DNA of 64,000 bases, from NCBI GenBank assembly GCA_017506865.1, contig JAFCMP010000083.1, positions 124,001-188,000 of the forward strand, given 5' to 3'. This stretch comes from Tribonema minus. Lineage: Eukaryota; Sar; Xanthophyceae; Tribonematales; Tribonemataceae. Positions 46,101-55,800 of this stretch are shown here, in pieces. Below the pieces are notes generated by a model. The model had not been told where the DNA came from and did no database searches. It was given only the letters and a program-made list of their open reading frames with translations. The stretch's first letter is position 1, and each line of letters begins with the position of its first letter. Both the position numbers and the translations under genes were made by a program.

Positions 46101-49100
46101 CGTCAAGCCTGTTGCCACCATCGGCCAATAGACCTAGAGCAGGAGCCACGAGAGGAATGATATTGCCCATATGCCCAGTTCCTCTCTCGCGTTGCGGTAC
46201 GGACCCGGCCAAGGCCACAGTTTGTAGACCGCCCGCCATTGCAGTGCCAGTGCAATAAGGAATGCTCCGATGAGGTGTGGCTGGTCATCGTGCAACAGAT
46301 GGAGGTTCGTGGCCGCTGAACGCAAGTACTCCTCTACCCGCACCGCCATCGGCAACACCATTCGCTACGATTCCTCTCAATGCAACCAACTTAATTTCAG
46401 CGCAAGTTCAACTTTTCATAGTTAAACCTAAACACTTTTATTACAGATTGAACTGTTGAAACACTTCATTGGTTTCATTTAAACTTTTATTATATTCCAC
46501 TTGTGGCTGTGGAAATGCCATGTTGTAGGTGTGTCGCCTTGTTCTCACTCTTGGATGTAGCATGCAAAGCTTGCACGCCACACCCCGCCCCCCATTTTGT
46601 ACTACGTGAAGCATAGGGTGCCACAGGGTGTCACACAGGACAGTGACAAGGCGGCACAACTCATTGAGAATCCCCGCCTTCCTCCCCCCCCCCCACGCCC
46701 TCACTACAGGCTCACTGATTCGAAAGAATGAACAGAGGGTATTCTTATAAATAAATAATCATGTGTATGCAGGAACTCTTGCTCCTTCAATATCATCACA
46801 AGTCTCCTATTTCTAAATTTGGTTCTGGTTTGTATTGTATCATATGGCATCGTTCGTTTACGAAAATATGCCTTGGATGGGCATCGACAAATCATGTCGA
46901 TGTCGATGAGCTGCCCTGCGTAGACAGAGGCTGTGATGTCAGCGTAAATAAGGCTATGGACAATGTGTCAGAGGTGCCGCATACACTGGCGGCACCGGTA
47001 CAGGCGCTTGAGTTGTAGTTAATGTTTGCCATGCATTACCGGTGCATGCAAATGCCATGTGACACAAGAAGCAAAACCTCATGCACGGTGCGCCCTTCCG
47101 TGAAGTGCCGTGAAGCTTGCCGCGTTGCCTGCATGCCTGAGTGCAGAGGGTGCACTACAGCAGATATGCCGCAACAGCACCTTGAACGCTGATCACAGCA
47201 GCAGCAGCAGCTACTGACATGTGCACACATCGAGTCCTCACTTCTGCAGCAGCTGCGGTCGCCGCGCCTTGCGCTTCCTGATCAGACACCATTCAAGGCA
47301 AAATTTGCTGAGAAGCGCACAAGTGGAGCCCTCACCCGTGCAGTGGCTGTGGTCGGCGCCCCTTGCGCTTCCTGATCAGACACCAATTACGGCAACATTT
47401 GCTGAGAAGTGCGCACATCGAGTCCTTACTTGTGCAGCCGCTGCGGTCGCCGCGCCTTGCGCTTCCTGATCAGACACCATTCAAGGCAAAATTTGCTGAG
47501 AAGCGCACATGTCGAGCCCTCACTCGTGCAGCCGCTGCGGTCGCCGCGCCTTGCGCTTCCTGATTAGGCACCATTCAACTTGAAGGCAACATTTGCTGAA
47601 AGTGCACATGTTCAGCCCTCACTTGTACAGCCGCTGTGGTCGCCGCGCCTTGCGCTTCCGATCAGGCAAAACTTAAGGCAACATTTGCTGACATGCGCAC
47701 ATGCCGAGCCCTCACTCATGCAGCCGCTGCGGTCGCCGCCCCTTTGCGCTTCCTGCTCAGGCACCATCTACATGGTGCGCGAGTCGCTCGCATCCACCAC
47801 GGCCAAGGGCGCAACGGAGTACCACGCCGCCGTGGTGGAGGCTCAGCTGCAGGAGACGCCGGTGATGCAGGGGGCGCTGACGGGGGCAGGGGGGGGCGAC
47901 AGCGGAGGGCGGGCTTCGTACACCGTCACCATGGAGTGCCCCGTGGAGGAGCTCTTCGAGGGAGACAGCAAGGGGTTCGAGGTTGGTGTAGCGATCGGGG
48001 GGGGGTGCATCGTGGTGCCCTGAGTTGCACACGTACGGGCGACAGGGATGTGCATCATGTACTTTGAATTCAATTCCTGCTCCGGGCGCGATAGAGTCCG
48101 GATGATTGACATCTAGGGTTGCACAGAACTGTGTGTGTGTGAGCTAACAATCGAACAGCAAGGGCTTTGAGGTGAGAAAGCTCTTCGGTGTACATGGTAC
48201 TGCAGGCGTCACGGCATCCGTAAGGTCACATCAACGCATTCTGTGAAGATTCTGTGACCCCTCTATACACGTATCAGGAATGCTCCATTTTGTCAGTGCA
48301 GCGAACACTTGACTGAACAGCCCAGACGCCTGCAAGGCGCTGCACTGTGCGCGCCTGCCTGTCAAGGTGTTGTATGATAGCGCGGCAATTCTGGCGGTGA
48401 CGCTGGGTCGACACTGATGGCATGTGAGCGCAACTGGTGCGGCGATGACAGATGCGCACCAAGCCTCAATGGGCCACCACGAGCAGGAATCAATGATGTT
48501 GCGTTGCAGGCGAACCCCTATGTAGACGTATGCATTCTCGTGTAATGCATCGATGTGTTGTGCCCACTCTGCCGCTGACCTGTGCGCATGTATGGTATGT
48601 ATGTATGTCATGGTGCGGCCGCAGGGCGCCATCCACCTGCACGACGCCACTGGGCAGCTGTACATGCTGGCGCTGTGCGAGGGCAACCACTGCGCGCAGA
48701 AGCAGAAGGGGCGCGAGAAGGGCAACGGTGAGCTTACCATCCTGTTGAACTGAGTAATATGTGACTTTTCTTGGAAACGAGTCAAAAGATCGCAGAGCTC
48801 TAGGTGACAAGGTGTGGGGAGCCGCAAGTGCCTTCCACCAATAACCGAGGTCGCCGCTGCTGCAGCCATTGGCCACGAGTCAAACAGCGCCACAATATCC
48901 ACAGTAGTCAAAGCCTTGAGTGTGCAAGCTTTTTAGCGTTCAAGGCATCTTCTTGGGGAAGCGCTGCCAAGTGTGATATGATGGTGTACACATAGCGAGG
49001 TGGGGTGCCAATCGGAATGCCAAGCACGCATGAGTATTCGGGCGACATCAAACTTCAACTGAAGAAGTCATGACCGCGGCAGGTGCAAACAGCACAGTCT

Positions 49101-51745
49101 TGACCCAAAAAGTTGGTCACGGGAAATGCTTTACTGTTCAGCCCGGATGGCATAATGTTGATCACTCTGAGCCAGAATGCTGAGCTGCGTGAGCACGCGT
49201 GTGTGCAGGCAGTGTATAACAAAAGGTGTCACCTACATGCACACAGCAGCTTAAGATGATGACCATTTAGCTTCTTGCCGCAGAGAATCTTAAATGCTCA
49301 GTGATTCTGGGCAATGTAGGTGCGAACAGTAAGCAACGCGGGCACACATGCATGTAGAGAGTGAACGCCTCCTGAGCTCAGCTGCGCCTCGATTAGGGCA
49401 TAGGTCAACTCCTCTGCTGACCGCTGCAATCAGACACAGGAGGGGCATGAGCAGGAAGATGGTTAGCTTAGCAACTGGCGGGGGCAGAAGCCAGTTGTGA
49501 GCCTCTTGAACTTGAACAGCATGTAGATGCTCAAGTTGAAGTTCATTCAAGTGCTCTTGAGTCAAATACTTTGAAGTATGCAAGTCACCATTGCATGACC
49601 ACGGCTGCGCCGCATCTGGTCCAGCTTTGCTGCAGACCGCTGCAAAGAGACGCAGAGTTGGCGCAGGCGCAGAGCAATCAAAGGACGCACTTTGGCTCAA
49701 GCCGCAACAGTGATTTCTGCGGCAGTATAGATCTGCAGGCGTGCCTGCCTCTACGTGTACGATCTTTCACTGGATACATGCTTCATGCGGTTATGTTATA
49801 AATGCTCTTCGCCCTTGCTCGCAACAGGCGTGCTGGTGGTGACGAAGAAGGTGGTGAAGGACGACGGCACGTGCAGCTGGCAGACCATCCGGCACATGAA
49901 GGTGCCGAGCTCCGCCATGTTCCAGGACTACTCGGGCATCAATATTCAGCAGGGCACTGGGCGCGTGCTCATCTCCAGTCAGGTGCGCCGCGTGCGCCGT
50001 GCGCATACCTTTAAATTGTTTGCATCATCCACGCCAGTAGCAGTTCTCTCGCATACCGTGCTCACGTGCACTGATGGGAGTGTGGTTGATAAGGACTACT
50101 CAGGCATCAACATTCAGCAGGGCACCGGGCGCGTGCTCATCTCCAGTCAGGTGCGTCGCGTGCGCCGTGCGCATGCCTCATAATCGTTTGCATTGTCCAC
50201 GCCAGTAGCAGTTCTCCCGTGCACCCGTACTTGCATGCACTGATGGGAGCGTACGAGTTGCGTGCCCTTCTGCCTGCATGGTCCACGGCCTAGTAGGTAC
50301 TGTACTGCGCAACAATATGCGCAGTGCCGTGCATGCGACGATGAGGACTCATTCATCGCCAGACAGTTATGCTGATGCGGTGAGGCGTCTGCTGCGCATT
50401 GATGCGGTCGCGTGGAGCGCTGACAAGCGCCCCCTGCGTGCGAACGTGTGGCGCCGACGTTGGTGAGCGCTGGTGCCCACATAGATTCGTATATGCTGCA
50501 ATTGTCTGCTCGGTCCGCGGCATAGCACACTTCACACAGCAACACTCAGCACAGCCACGTTTAGCACGACGTGCAGGGGCTGCGACACGACCGTTGTGCA
50601 GCCATGTCCTTGCATCGTTGAGGCCCACTCCATCGTTGTCATTAGGCGGGGCAGTAAGCAGATGCTCATTCAGATCTCGGCACGAAAGATCACCAAGAGC
50701 GTACGTGCATGAAAGACAATGCTGCAGTGTTCACAAAGGGGCCTTGTGGAGCTCCAACAGAGCTGACAAGCGAATATTCGAATATTCACCTATGACTGTG
50801 TGAGCACGCTGGATGCGGTGCCTGGTGCGTCACTGTCACTAAATGCTCGGTGTTGGTGCATTGTTCGTTGATAATGGACAGGAGGAGTCGCAGCTGTGGG
50901 TGGGGCGCATGTCTCTCTGCTCAGACGGCCGCTTTGACCCCATGAAGTCGGAGCTCGAGGGCGGCGTTGTGTTTGACTTCCCGCGCAACGACGCCTGCGA
51001 GATCATCTACTGCAACCTCGAGGCAAGTCATTGGCATATAGATTGGCAGTGAACAGTTCCTTTCGTACTTTTCAGCACCCACTTGCGATGCGTTTTCGCG
51101 ATTAGCCTCAGCGCTGACTTGTCTACATGCATGGCGTCAGGGTGAAGGCTTCGTGGTTGCGCCAGCCTGTTCCAACACTGTGTGATGCCGTGTGCAAAGC
51201 CACTGGTGCGCTGCGATTTGGATGCACGCTAGCTGTTGCTGATATATTGAGCAGATGCAGTCAAAACTGAGCCATGCAAACGTGACACTTGGTGGTGCTC
51301 GATGTTGCCATGTGGCGCCGCATCGCCATCCATTGGGGAAAAGTAGGATGAGCACTCTCTAGACTGGGAAAAGTAGGATGAGCACTCTCTAGACTACTGC
51401 ATTCCTCTTGGTCACGCTTTGAGGCCATGGTCGTGGGTGACCAACCACCATCACCGCTGTCGCACCCACGTATGGTGCGCGACAAACAAGGCCAAGCGGC
51501 CAACTACACTTCAGAAACCACCTCCAGCTGTACTTCACATTACACCATGTTCTTGCGGTCCCTTCTTCTTACTTCTATTCCCTCAGGGCGTGACGTGGGT
51601 CACCGACCACCTCATTGTCGCCGTCTCGGACCGCATGAAGGGCGGCGGCGCGCAGCCCTCGCGCTGCCAGGCCAAGGACCAGTCGATACACGTCTTTGCG
51701 CTGCCCGAGTCGTGGGAGAAGTCGCTCCAGGCGACGCTGCCCTAG
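40152..51745 (+). CDS. Single-pass membrane protein with large conserved-looking ectodomain, function unknown
   Basis: Nine exons join in phase to 434 residues: 40152-40300, 40469-40604, 40844-40959, 41940-42064, 47761-47981, 48625-48727, 49828-49982, 50882-51022, 51587-51745. Residues 1-26 are polar, 27-49 form one transmembrane helix preceded by RRKK (type II topology likely), then a Ser/Lys-rich stalk (SSKSSKSGKSGK). The remaining 330 residues have the alternating hydrophobic pattern of a beta-propeller: FYAVGDSSWSLFEMD, GTIYMVRESL, GQLYMLALCEGNHC, SGINIQQGTGRVLISSQEES, LWVGRMSLC, CEIIYCNLEGVTWV and CQAKDQSIHVFALP. It resembles in style uncharacterised proteins I recall from fungi and algae ending in KDQS-H-FA-P, but I cannot name the family. 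Introns 3 and 8 start with GC. Intron 4 (5.7 kb) contains a nested gene on the other strand. It ends in TAG. Confidence 0.87.
41829..41910 (+). repeat. Dispersed repeat, copy C
   Basis: Matches the family of 8391-8459 (ACACCTTGTCACCCAGAGCT, CTGATTCCTTTCCATT) and shares an extra GGTGGAAAGCA.T left part with the inverted copy at 48770. It ends about 30 bp before exon 4 of the membrane-protein gene. A further partial copy lies at 42315-42340. Confidence 0.7.
42065..44885. other. Left part of intron 4, no recognisable gene
   Basis: This is the left 2.8 kb of the long intron of the membrane-protein gene. It contains the partial dispersed repeat at 42315-42340 and AT-rich DNA around 42470-42560. 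Otherwise it shows only short open frames and a GAT microsatellite at 44323-44341. I see no coding or RNA gene here. Confidence 0.5.
44886..46361 (-). pseudogene. Intronless paralogue of the multi-pass membrane protein, with one in-frame TAG, nested in an intron
   Basis: A 492-codon frame is broken only by TAG at 46134-46136 (LSWLLL, stop, VYWPMVATGLTHW). Both sides align with the intact paralogue at 38454-39953: HLLHDDQPHLIGAFLIALAL matches its HFWDDSEPHYILGFLAALAL, SRWRPLRGLKAFAMG matches SRWRPLRSMKFYLLM, and LRWPEWLLFMIGRDIP matches LSWRDWLLFMCGRDIP. A Gln-rich loop is also present (QQQQHEQQQLQDQQEQ). The rest of the frame is intact and well conserved, so the stop is recent, a sequencing error, read through, or the downstream ATG (46121) gives a shorter protein. 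TAG is a genuine stop in two neighbouring genes, so general reassignment is unlikely. The whole gene sits inside intron 4 of the plus-strand membrane-protein gene. Confidence 0.8.
46740..46870. other. AT-rich stretch in intron 4
   Basis: About 130 bp are clearly more AT-rich than the surroundings, with ATAAATAAATAAT at its left end. Minus-strand reading gives MPYDTIQTRTKFRNRRLVMI. Composition suggests organelle-derived DNA, but no gene is recognised. Confidence 0.35.
47238..47770 (+). repeat. Six-unit tandem repeat ending at the acceptor of exon 5
   Basis: Units of 93-96 bp begin at about 47238, 47331, 47425, 47518, 47614 and 47709. Each has CTCAC..(G/T)(T/C)GCAGC.GCTG.GGTC, GCGCTTCCTGATCAG, GCACCATTCAAGG and ATTTGCTGA. 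In the last unit the CAG of TCCTGCTCAG is the acceptor for exon 5, which starts GCACCATCTACATGG. The earlier units therefore repeat the branch region, the acceptor and the first dozen bases of the exon, giving five decoy acceptors in tandem. Confidence 0.88.
48158..48180 (+). repeat. Short copy of the donor edge of exon 5
   Basis: ACAGCAAGGGCTTTGAG followed by GTGAGA copies the end of exon 5 (ACAGCAAGGGGTTCGAG, then GTTGGT) about 184 bp downstream. The copy's donor is nearer to consensus than the real one. Confidence 0.65.
48770..48840 (-). repeat. Dispersed repeat, copy E (inverted)
   Basis: On the minus strand: GGTGGAAGGCACTTGCGGCT, CCCCACACCTTGTCACC, TAGAGCTCTGCGATC and TTTTGACTCGTTTCC. 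This is the same element as at 8391, 24203 and 41829, in the opposite orientation, and it lies in intron 6 of the membrane-protein gene. Confidence 0.7.
49925..50260 (+). repeat. Exact-length 168-bp tandem duplication over the exon 7 donor
   Basis: Bases 49925-50092 (last 58 bp of exon 7, donor and intron) recur at 50093-50257 with about 10% change. The copied exon part still reads DYSGINIQQGTGRVLISSQ and is followed by a GTGCGT donor. Splicing at the second donor instead of the first would meet in-frame stops in the intervening intron (TTTAAATTG region), so the first donor is the likely functional one. Confidence 0.88.
51336..51396. repeat. Two-copy 30-bp direct repeat
   Basis: GGGAAAAGTAGGATGAGCAC, then TCTCTAGACT, is present twice in direct succession within intron 8 of the membrane-protein gene. 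The copies are almost identical, so the duplication is recent. Confidence 0.85.
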
Positions 51746-52811
51746 ACGCGGGATGGAGCCGCGGGCAATGGTGTCACCGACGCATTGCGCAGAGGGCTCT
51801 AGGGCAACGGAATGGCCGACTCATTGCACAGGGAACACACTCTCGAGGTGCAGGGGGGCTGAGCCATCTGCGGGGACGCCAGAGCTGGAGACGCCTGCGA
51901 CATAGTTGCCTGCGGCGTGCGGTGTCCGGGGTATTGGAGAGTGATGCTGCTTGGAGGCAGCAACCTGGAGGTGCCTGCACAGCAACTGCTCGCTGCTGCT
52001 GGAGCGATGTTGTACTTTAGGAGCTTGAGCGGCCATGCGCCGAGTTCGCCAAAAGCGGCCGCATGCGTCTTGCCCGACCGCACGGCCATGGCCTGCGTTG
52101 TGTGTGTTCTGGTGCTTTCGGGCGCGGGCGATGAGCGTGCGTCACCATTTGCAGAGCTCTGCGGCAGCTGGCCTGCAGAGCCTCCCTGTTTTTCCAAGGT
52201 TGCCGCTGTTTTTTGTGCTTGATGAAGGTGTGTGGTTGTGGGCAGCGCAGGGGGGGGGGGGGGGTGTAGAAGGGGTTGCAGGCATGTAGAGAAACTAGAC
52301 TGCCGCCATGTCAGACCCCGGTTCTGCAGTTAGAGCTGCATGCAGCCAGACGAAGGTTGTGCAGCGTAAATTGAGCGAGCCTTATACTTGGTATGTGATG
52401 AGAGATGAGTGGACTTCCCAGCGATGACAGACGTGTCCGTTTCGCATCCACAGCGCATTTGTGATTGGCCTGGTGTTCAATTTGCTGCTGCAACTTCTGT
52501 TCTGCTCCGCATGACTTGCCGCATTAAGTTACGCACAGTGATAAGATGGTGTTCTTGCATGCGCTGCTTTTTGCTTCTGTAGCCTTGGCTCCGGCACTTC
52601 TCTCTTTTCTAAGTTGCAGTTGAAGTTGAGTGAAACGGACGCTTGAAGTACCACCCCAAAGTTGAATGCAATGCCAATGGAAGAGCATTGATGCGCCTGC
52701 TGTAGTAACATGCAGGTGCAAGAATTGCTGGTAGCTGCTGCTGGCCTTCGCTGACTGCCCAGTGCAGATTTCTATTACTTGTACTAGCTGGGGTAAGGCA
52801 GGCTGATCATC
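51746..52811. other. Spacer between two plus-strand genes
   Basis: This region follows the stop of the membrane-protein gene and precedes the start of the coiled-coil gene. It contains a G-run at 52250-52263 and TTGAAGTTGAG at about 52621. Open frames on both strands lack motifs. It should contain the polyadenylation site of the first gene and the promoter of the second. Confidence 0.5.
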
Positions 52812-55800
52812 ATGCGGAGGCGCTACGGCTATGGGCTGAAGATGCCGCTCAACAAGCGAGTGTTGCCATCCATGCCACGGAAGCAACGACAGCGTGCGCT
52901 CCTAGCCTCAGCGAGCGACCCGTCCTTGCGCGCTCAGCACCACCATGGGGGCCTGCACCCTGGCGATCAGCACTTCGGGTTGGACGACGATGACATCATC
53001 AGCATCTTCAGCAACTCCATCGGAGGCTTAAATTCGATGGCTTCATCCACTGAGGGTTCTGTGGAGAGCTACCTGTCTGGAGCGCAGGAGGTCATCCAGG
53101 TGAACCACTTTGGCACGCCATCGCTGAAGTAATCTGTCATGTGCAAACCCACATGTTTGTGTCGCGCGCTGTCGGCAGTGCAAAGCTGGCTGTACGCCCC
53201 CCCTCCTCTCCACACTGATAATGCCCTCAACCAGTTAAATCTGCTGCTGCGCAGGCTCAGCGGCGCACGTGCGTGCGGCGGCAGCAGCTGTACGACCAGA
53301 TGCGCGACGGCGGCGGCAGGCGCGGCGAAGGCGGCGACGGCGATGCTGATGCCTCCAGCGTCGGCAGCTGGTCGCGCAGCATAGCGTCCATGGAATCGGT
53401 GGTGGGAGGGGGCGCGCAGCAGGAGCAGCAGTACTGCCAGTTGCAGGTGGGGCATGCGCTGCTGATGGCGCTGCGGTGTGGGCGCCGGACCACTGCCTGC
53501 AAGAGAGCGTGTCTGCATGTTGGTGTTCACTTCACTAGAGGTTGACCACGCCCAGTGGTTGTTGCAGTTGTACCACTGCTGACGTGCCAGTTGGCGCACC
53601 GGAGTGCTGACGTCTTCGAATGCGCTGCGCGATGCAGACACCGCCGGCGCGCCTTGCCGAGCGCTCCGCCGGCGTCAGCGCCCCCAGCAGCACTGCTCAA
53701 CCAGAAGACCATCGCACATGCCATCCTCAAGAACTGTCCGTGGAAAGTTCCAGGATCCGTGGCAGAGTGCGCTACGGACCCGTCCTGGAAGGGGAGACCC
53801 CCATCATCCTGGAGCAGAACTCCGATGGCGAAGCGTCAGCGACGCCTCGGCGGCGGGGGCGGCGGCGGCAGCGCATCGAGCTGGGGCTAGGGCTTGAGGA
53901 GACCCCGAGCCCGATCGTCGGTAGCAGCGTGCGGGCCAGGGGGAGCGGGGAGGGGGACGGGGACCCTGAGAGGTGGTCCACTGGGGGCGGGGCGGGGGGA
54001 GGGGGGGGGCTGGCGCCGGACCTGTCAATGCACTTCACGGAGCACATGCTGCACAGGGTGACGCGCGTGACGGGCGCGTGCCCGGTGAGTTGAGCGCTGC
54101 TGCAGCATGGATAGGATGCGATGTCGCACGCGCAGCGCTTGCATGTTGACGCGCATGGACGGGAGTGCAGCGCGTGCACGCCCCCTCTGTCGTGGAGTGG
54201 CTGACTGCATATGTTTGAGGCAGCGGACAACTCCACGTGGCTTCTGGCTTCACATTCTGTACAACAGTCATGGATATACAACGATTTGACGTGCTCAGAC
54301 GCCAAACTGTGGAGGCTCTCATGACGCACAGCAGCTCAGTTGCAAAGGCTGGCATTGAGAGTTGGCTGACCCTAGTGCGCAGCCACACCAAAGGTTCTCT
54401 GCCTAACCCTACCCATAACTTTAACCCTCATCCTAACCCTACACCCTAACCATAACCTTACTTTAACCCTCATCCTAACCCTACACCCTTACCCTAACCT
54501 TACCCTAACTTAGCACTTGTTTTCGTCGGCAATGCTAAAAAACGAGCAGGCAGTTGCGCTTATAGTTCAAGGCGCTGTTGGTGCAGGCGCTTTACTGCAC
54601 TATGTCGTCGGTGAACTTGTGACAATGCAGGGTTCTACTTCAGTCCAGCAGGTGTCTTATGCAACAGCTCCCAAGTGTCCAGCTCGGGTTAGGGTTAGGG
54701 TTAGGGTTAGGCTCTCATACCCGGTACTCAGCACACTCCCACAGGTTTGGACGCACTGTTGCGATTACAACCTTGTAGGCCCACAACTGAGATGTCTACA
54801 ACGTTCCTGTATGCCGATCATCTGAGATGTCTGCAACATTCCTGTATGCCAACTATCTTTGCTTTGAACAGGGCGAGGATGGCGCGTCCTCCGTGTGCAG
54901 CAGCTCAGTTGGCCCCGAGGTGGACGATGAGAAGGTGCTGCAGCTGGACAAACTCAGGCGCAGCGACGCGCTGGTGGCGACGATCAACAGCATGCAGAAG
55001 GTGACTCCGACTCACAGATCTGACTCAGACTCGTGGAATCGCATTTGCGAGTATTGCGCGGCAGTCCGCGTGCCAGGCGATAGCATGCAGAAGGTGACTT
55101 CGACTCACAAATCTGACTCATACTTGTTGACTCTTATTTGCGGGTGTTGTTCGGCAGTCCAGTCGCCTGGCACGCGGACCGCATGACGTGAATCATGCGC
55201 CACCATTTTAAAAGTGGCGGCATATATTGTGCACATGGCACAGGTTCCAGTTTGACACCGACATGAAGACTTGTACAGTAGGACTTTCAGGGCTCAGAGC
55301 GGTATGAAAGCTTTCAAGGGACAGGATACCTAAGTCAAAGACAACAGATACTGAGATGTTGACTTTGGTTCAAAGCTCAGGGTTCAACACACAGCCTGTG
55401 TGTTCGCAGACTCTCGGACAATTGGCATGGTTTAGGGGCCACGAAACCACTTGCGCGATGCATGCATGCTCCACTTTCACTTTCTTGCCTTCATGAAGCT
55501 AGGTGCAGCGCAATTCAACTCTGAGGATTCACATGGCTGGCACCATCATGCTGACATCCTTGCACTTCTGTGATTGCCTTGCCAGATATGTACTTATTCT
55601 CAGTGCACGTTGTGTACGACACAGGGCAGCATTGCGAATTCAAGCATCACGCCTGTACAGACCTGTCTGCATTGCATAATTGCAATGCAGCACCAACGGA
55701 CAGAACGTGATACAATAGTATGCAGATCGTTGAGGCAACAAATACACGCAGTGAATAAGTACGCCACTGAAAGCCCACATGCTCATTTCCCCCTACATTC

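Noticed and set aside
47238-47760. CRISPR-like array of regular repeats
   Set aside because: There are no distinct spacers: the whole 93-96 bp unit is repeated, it ends at a splice acceptor, and the genome is eukaryotic.
54402-54711. True chromosome end
   Set aside because: The tracts are short, degenerate, in both orientations, and surrounded on both sides by exons of one gene.
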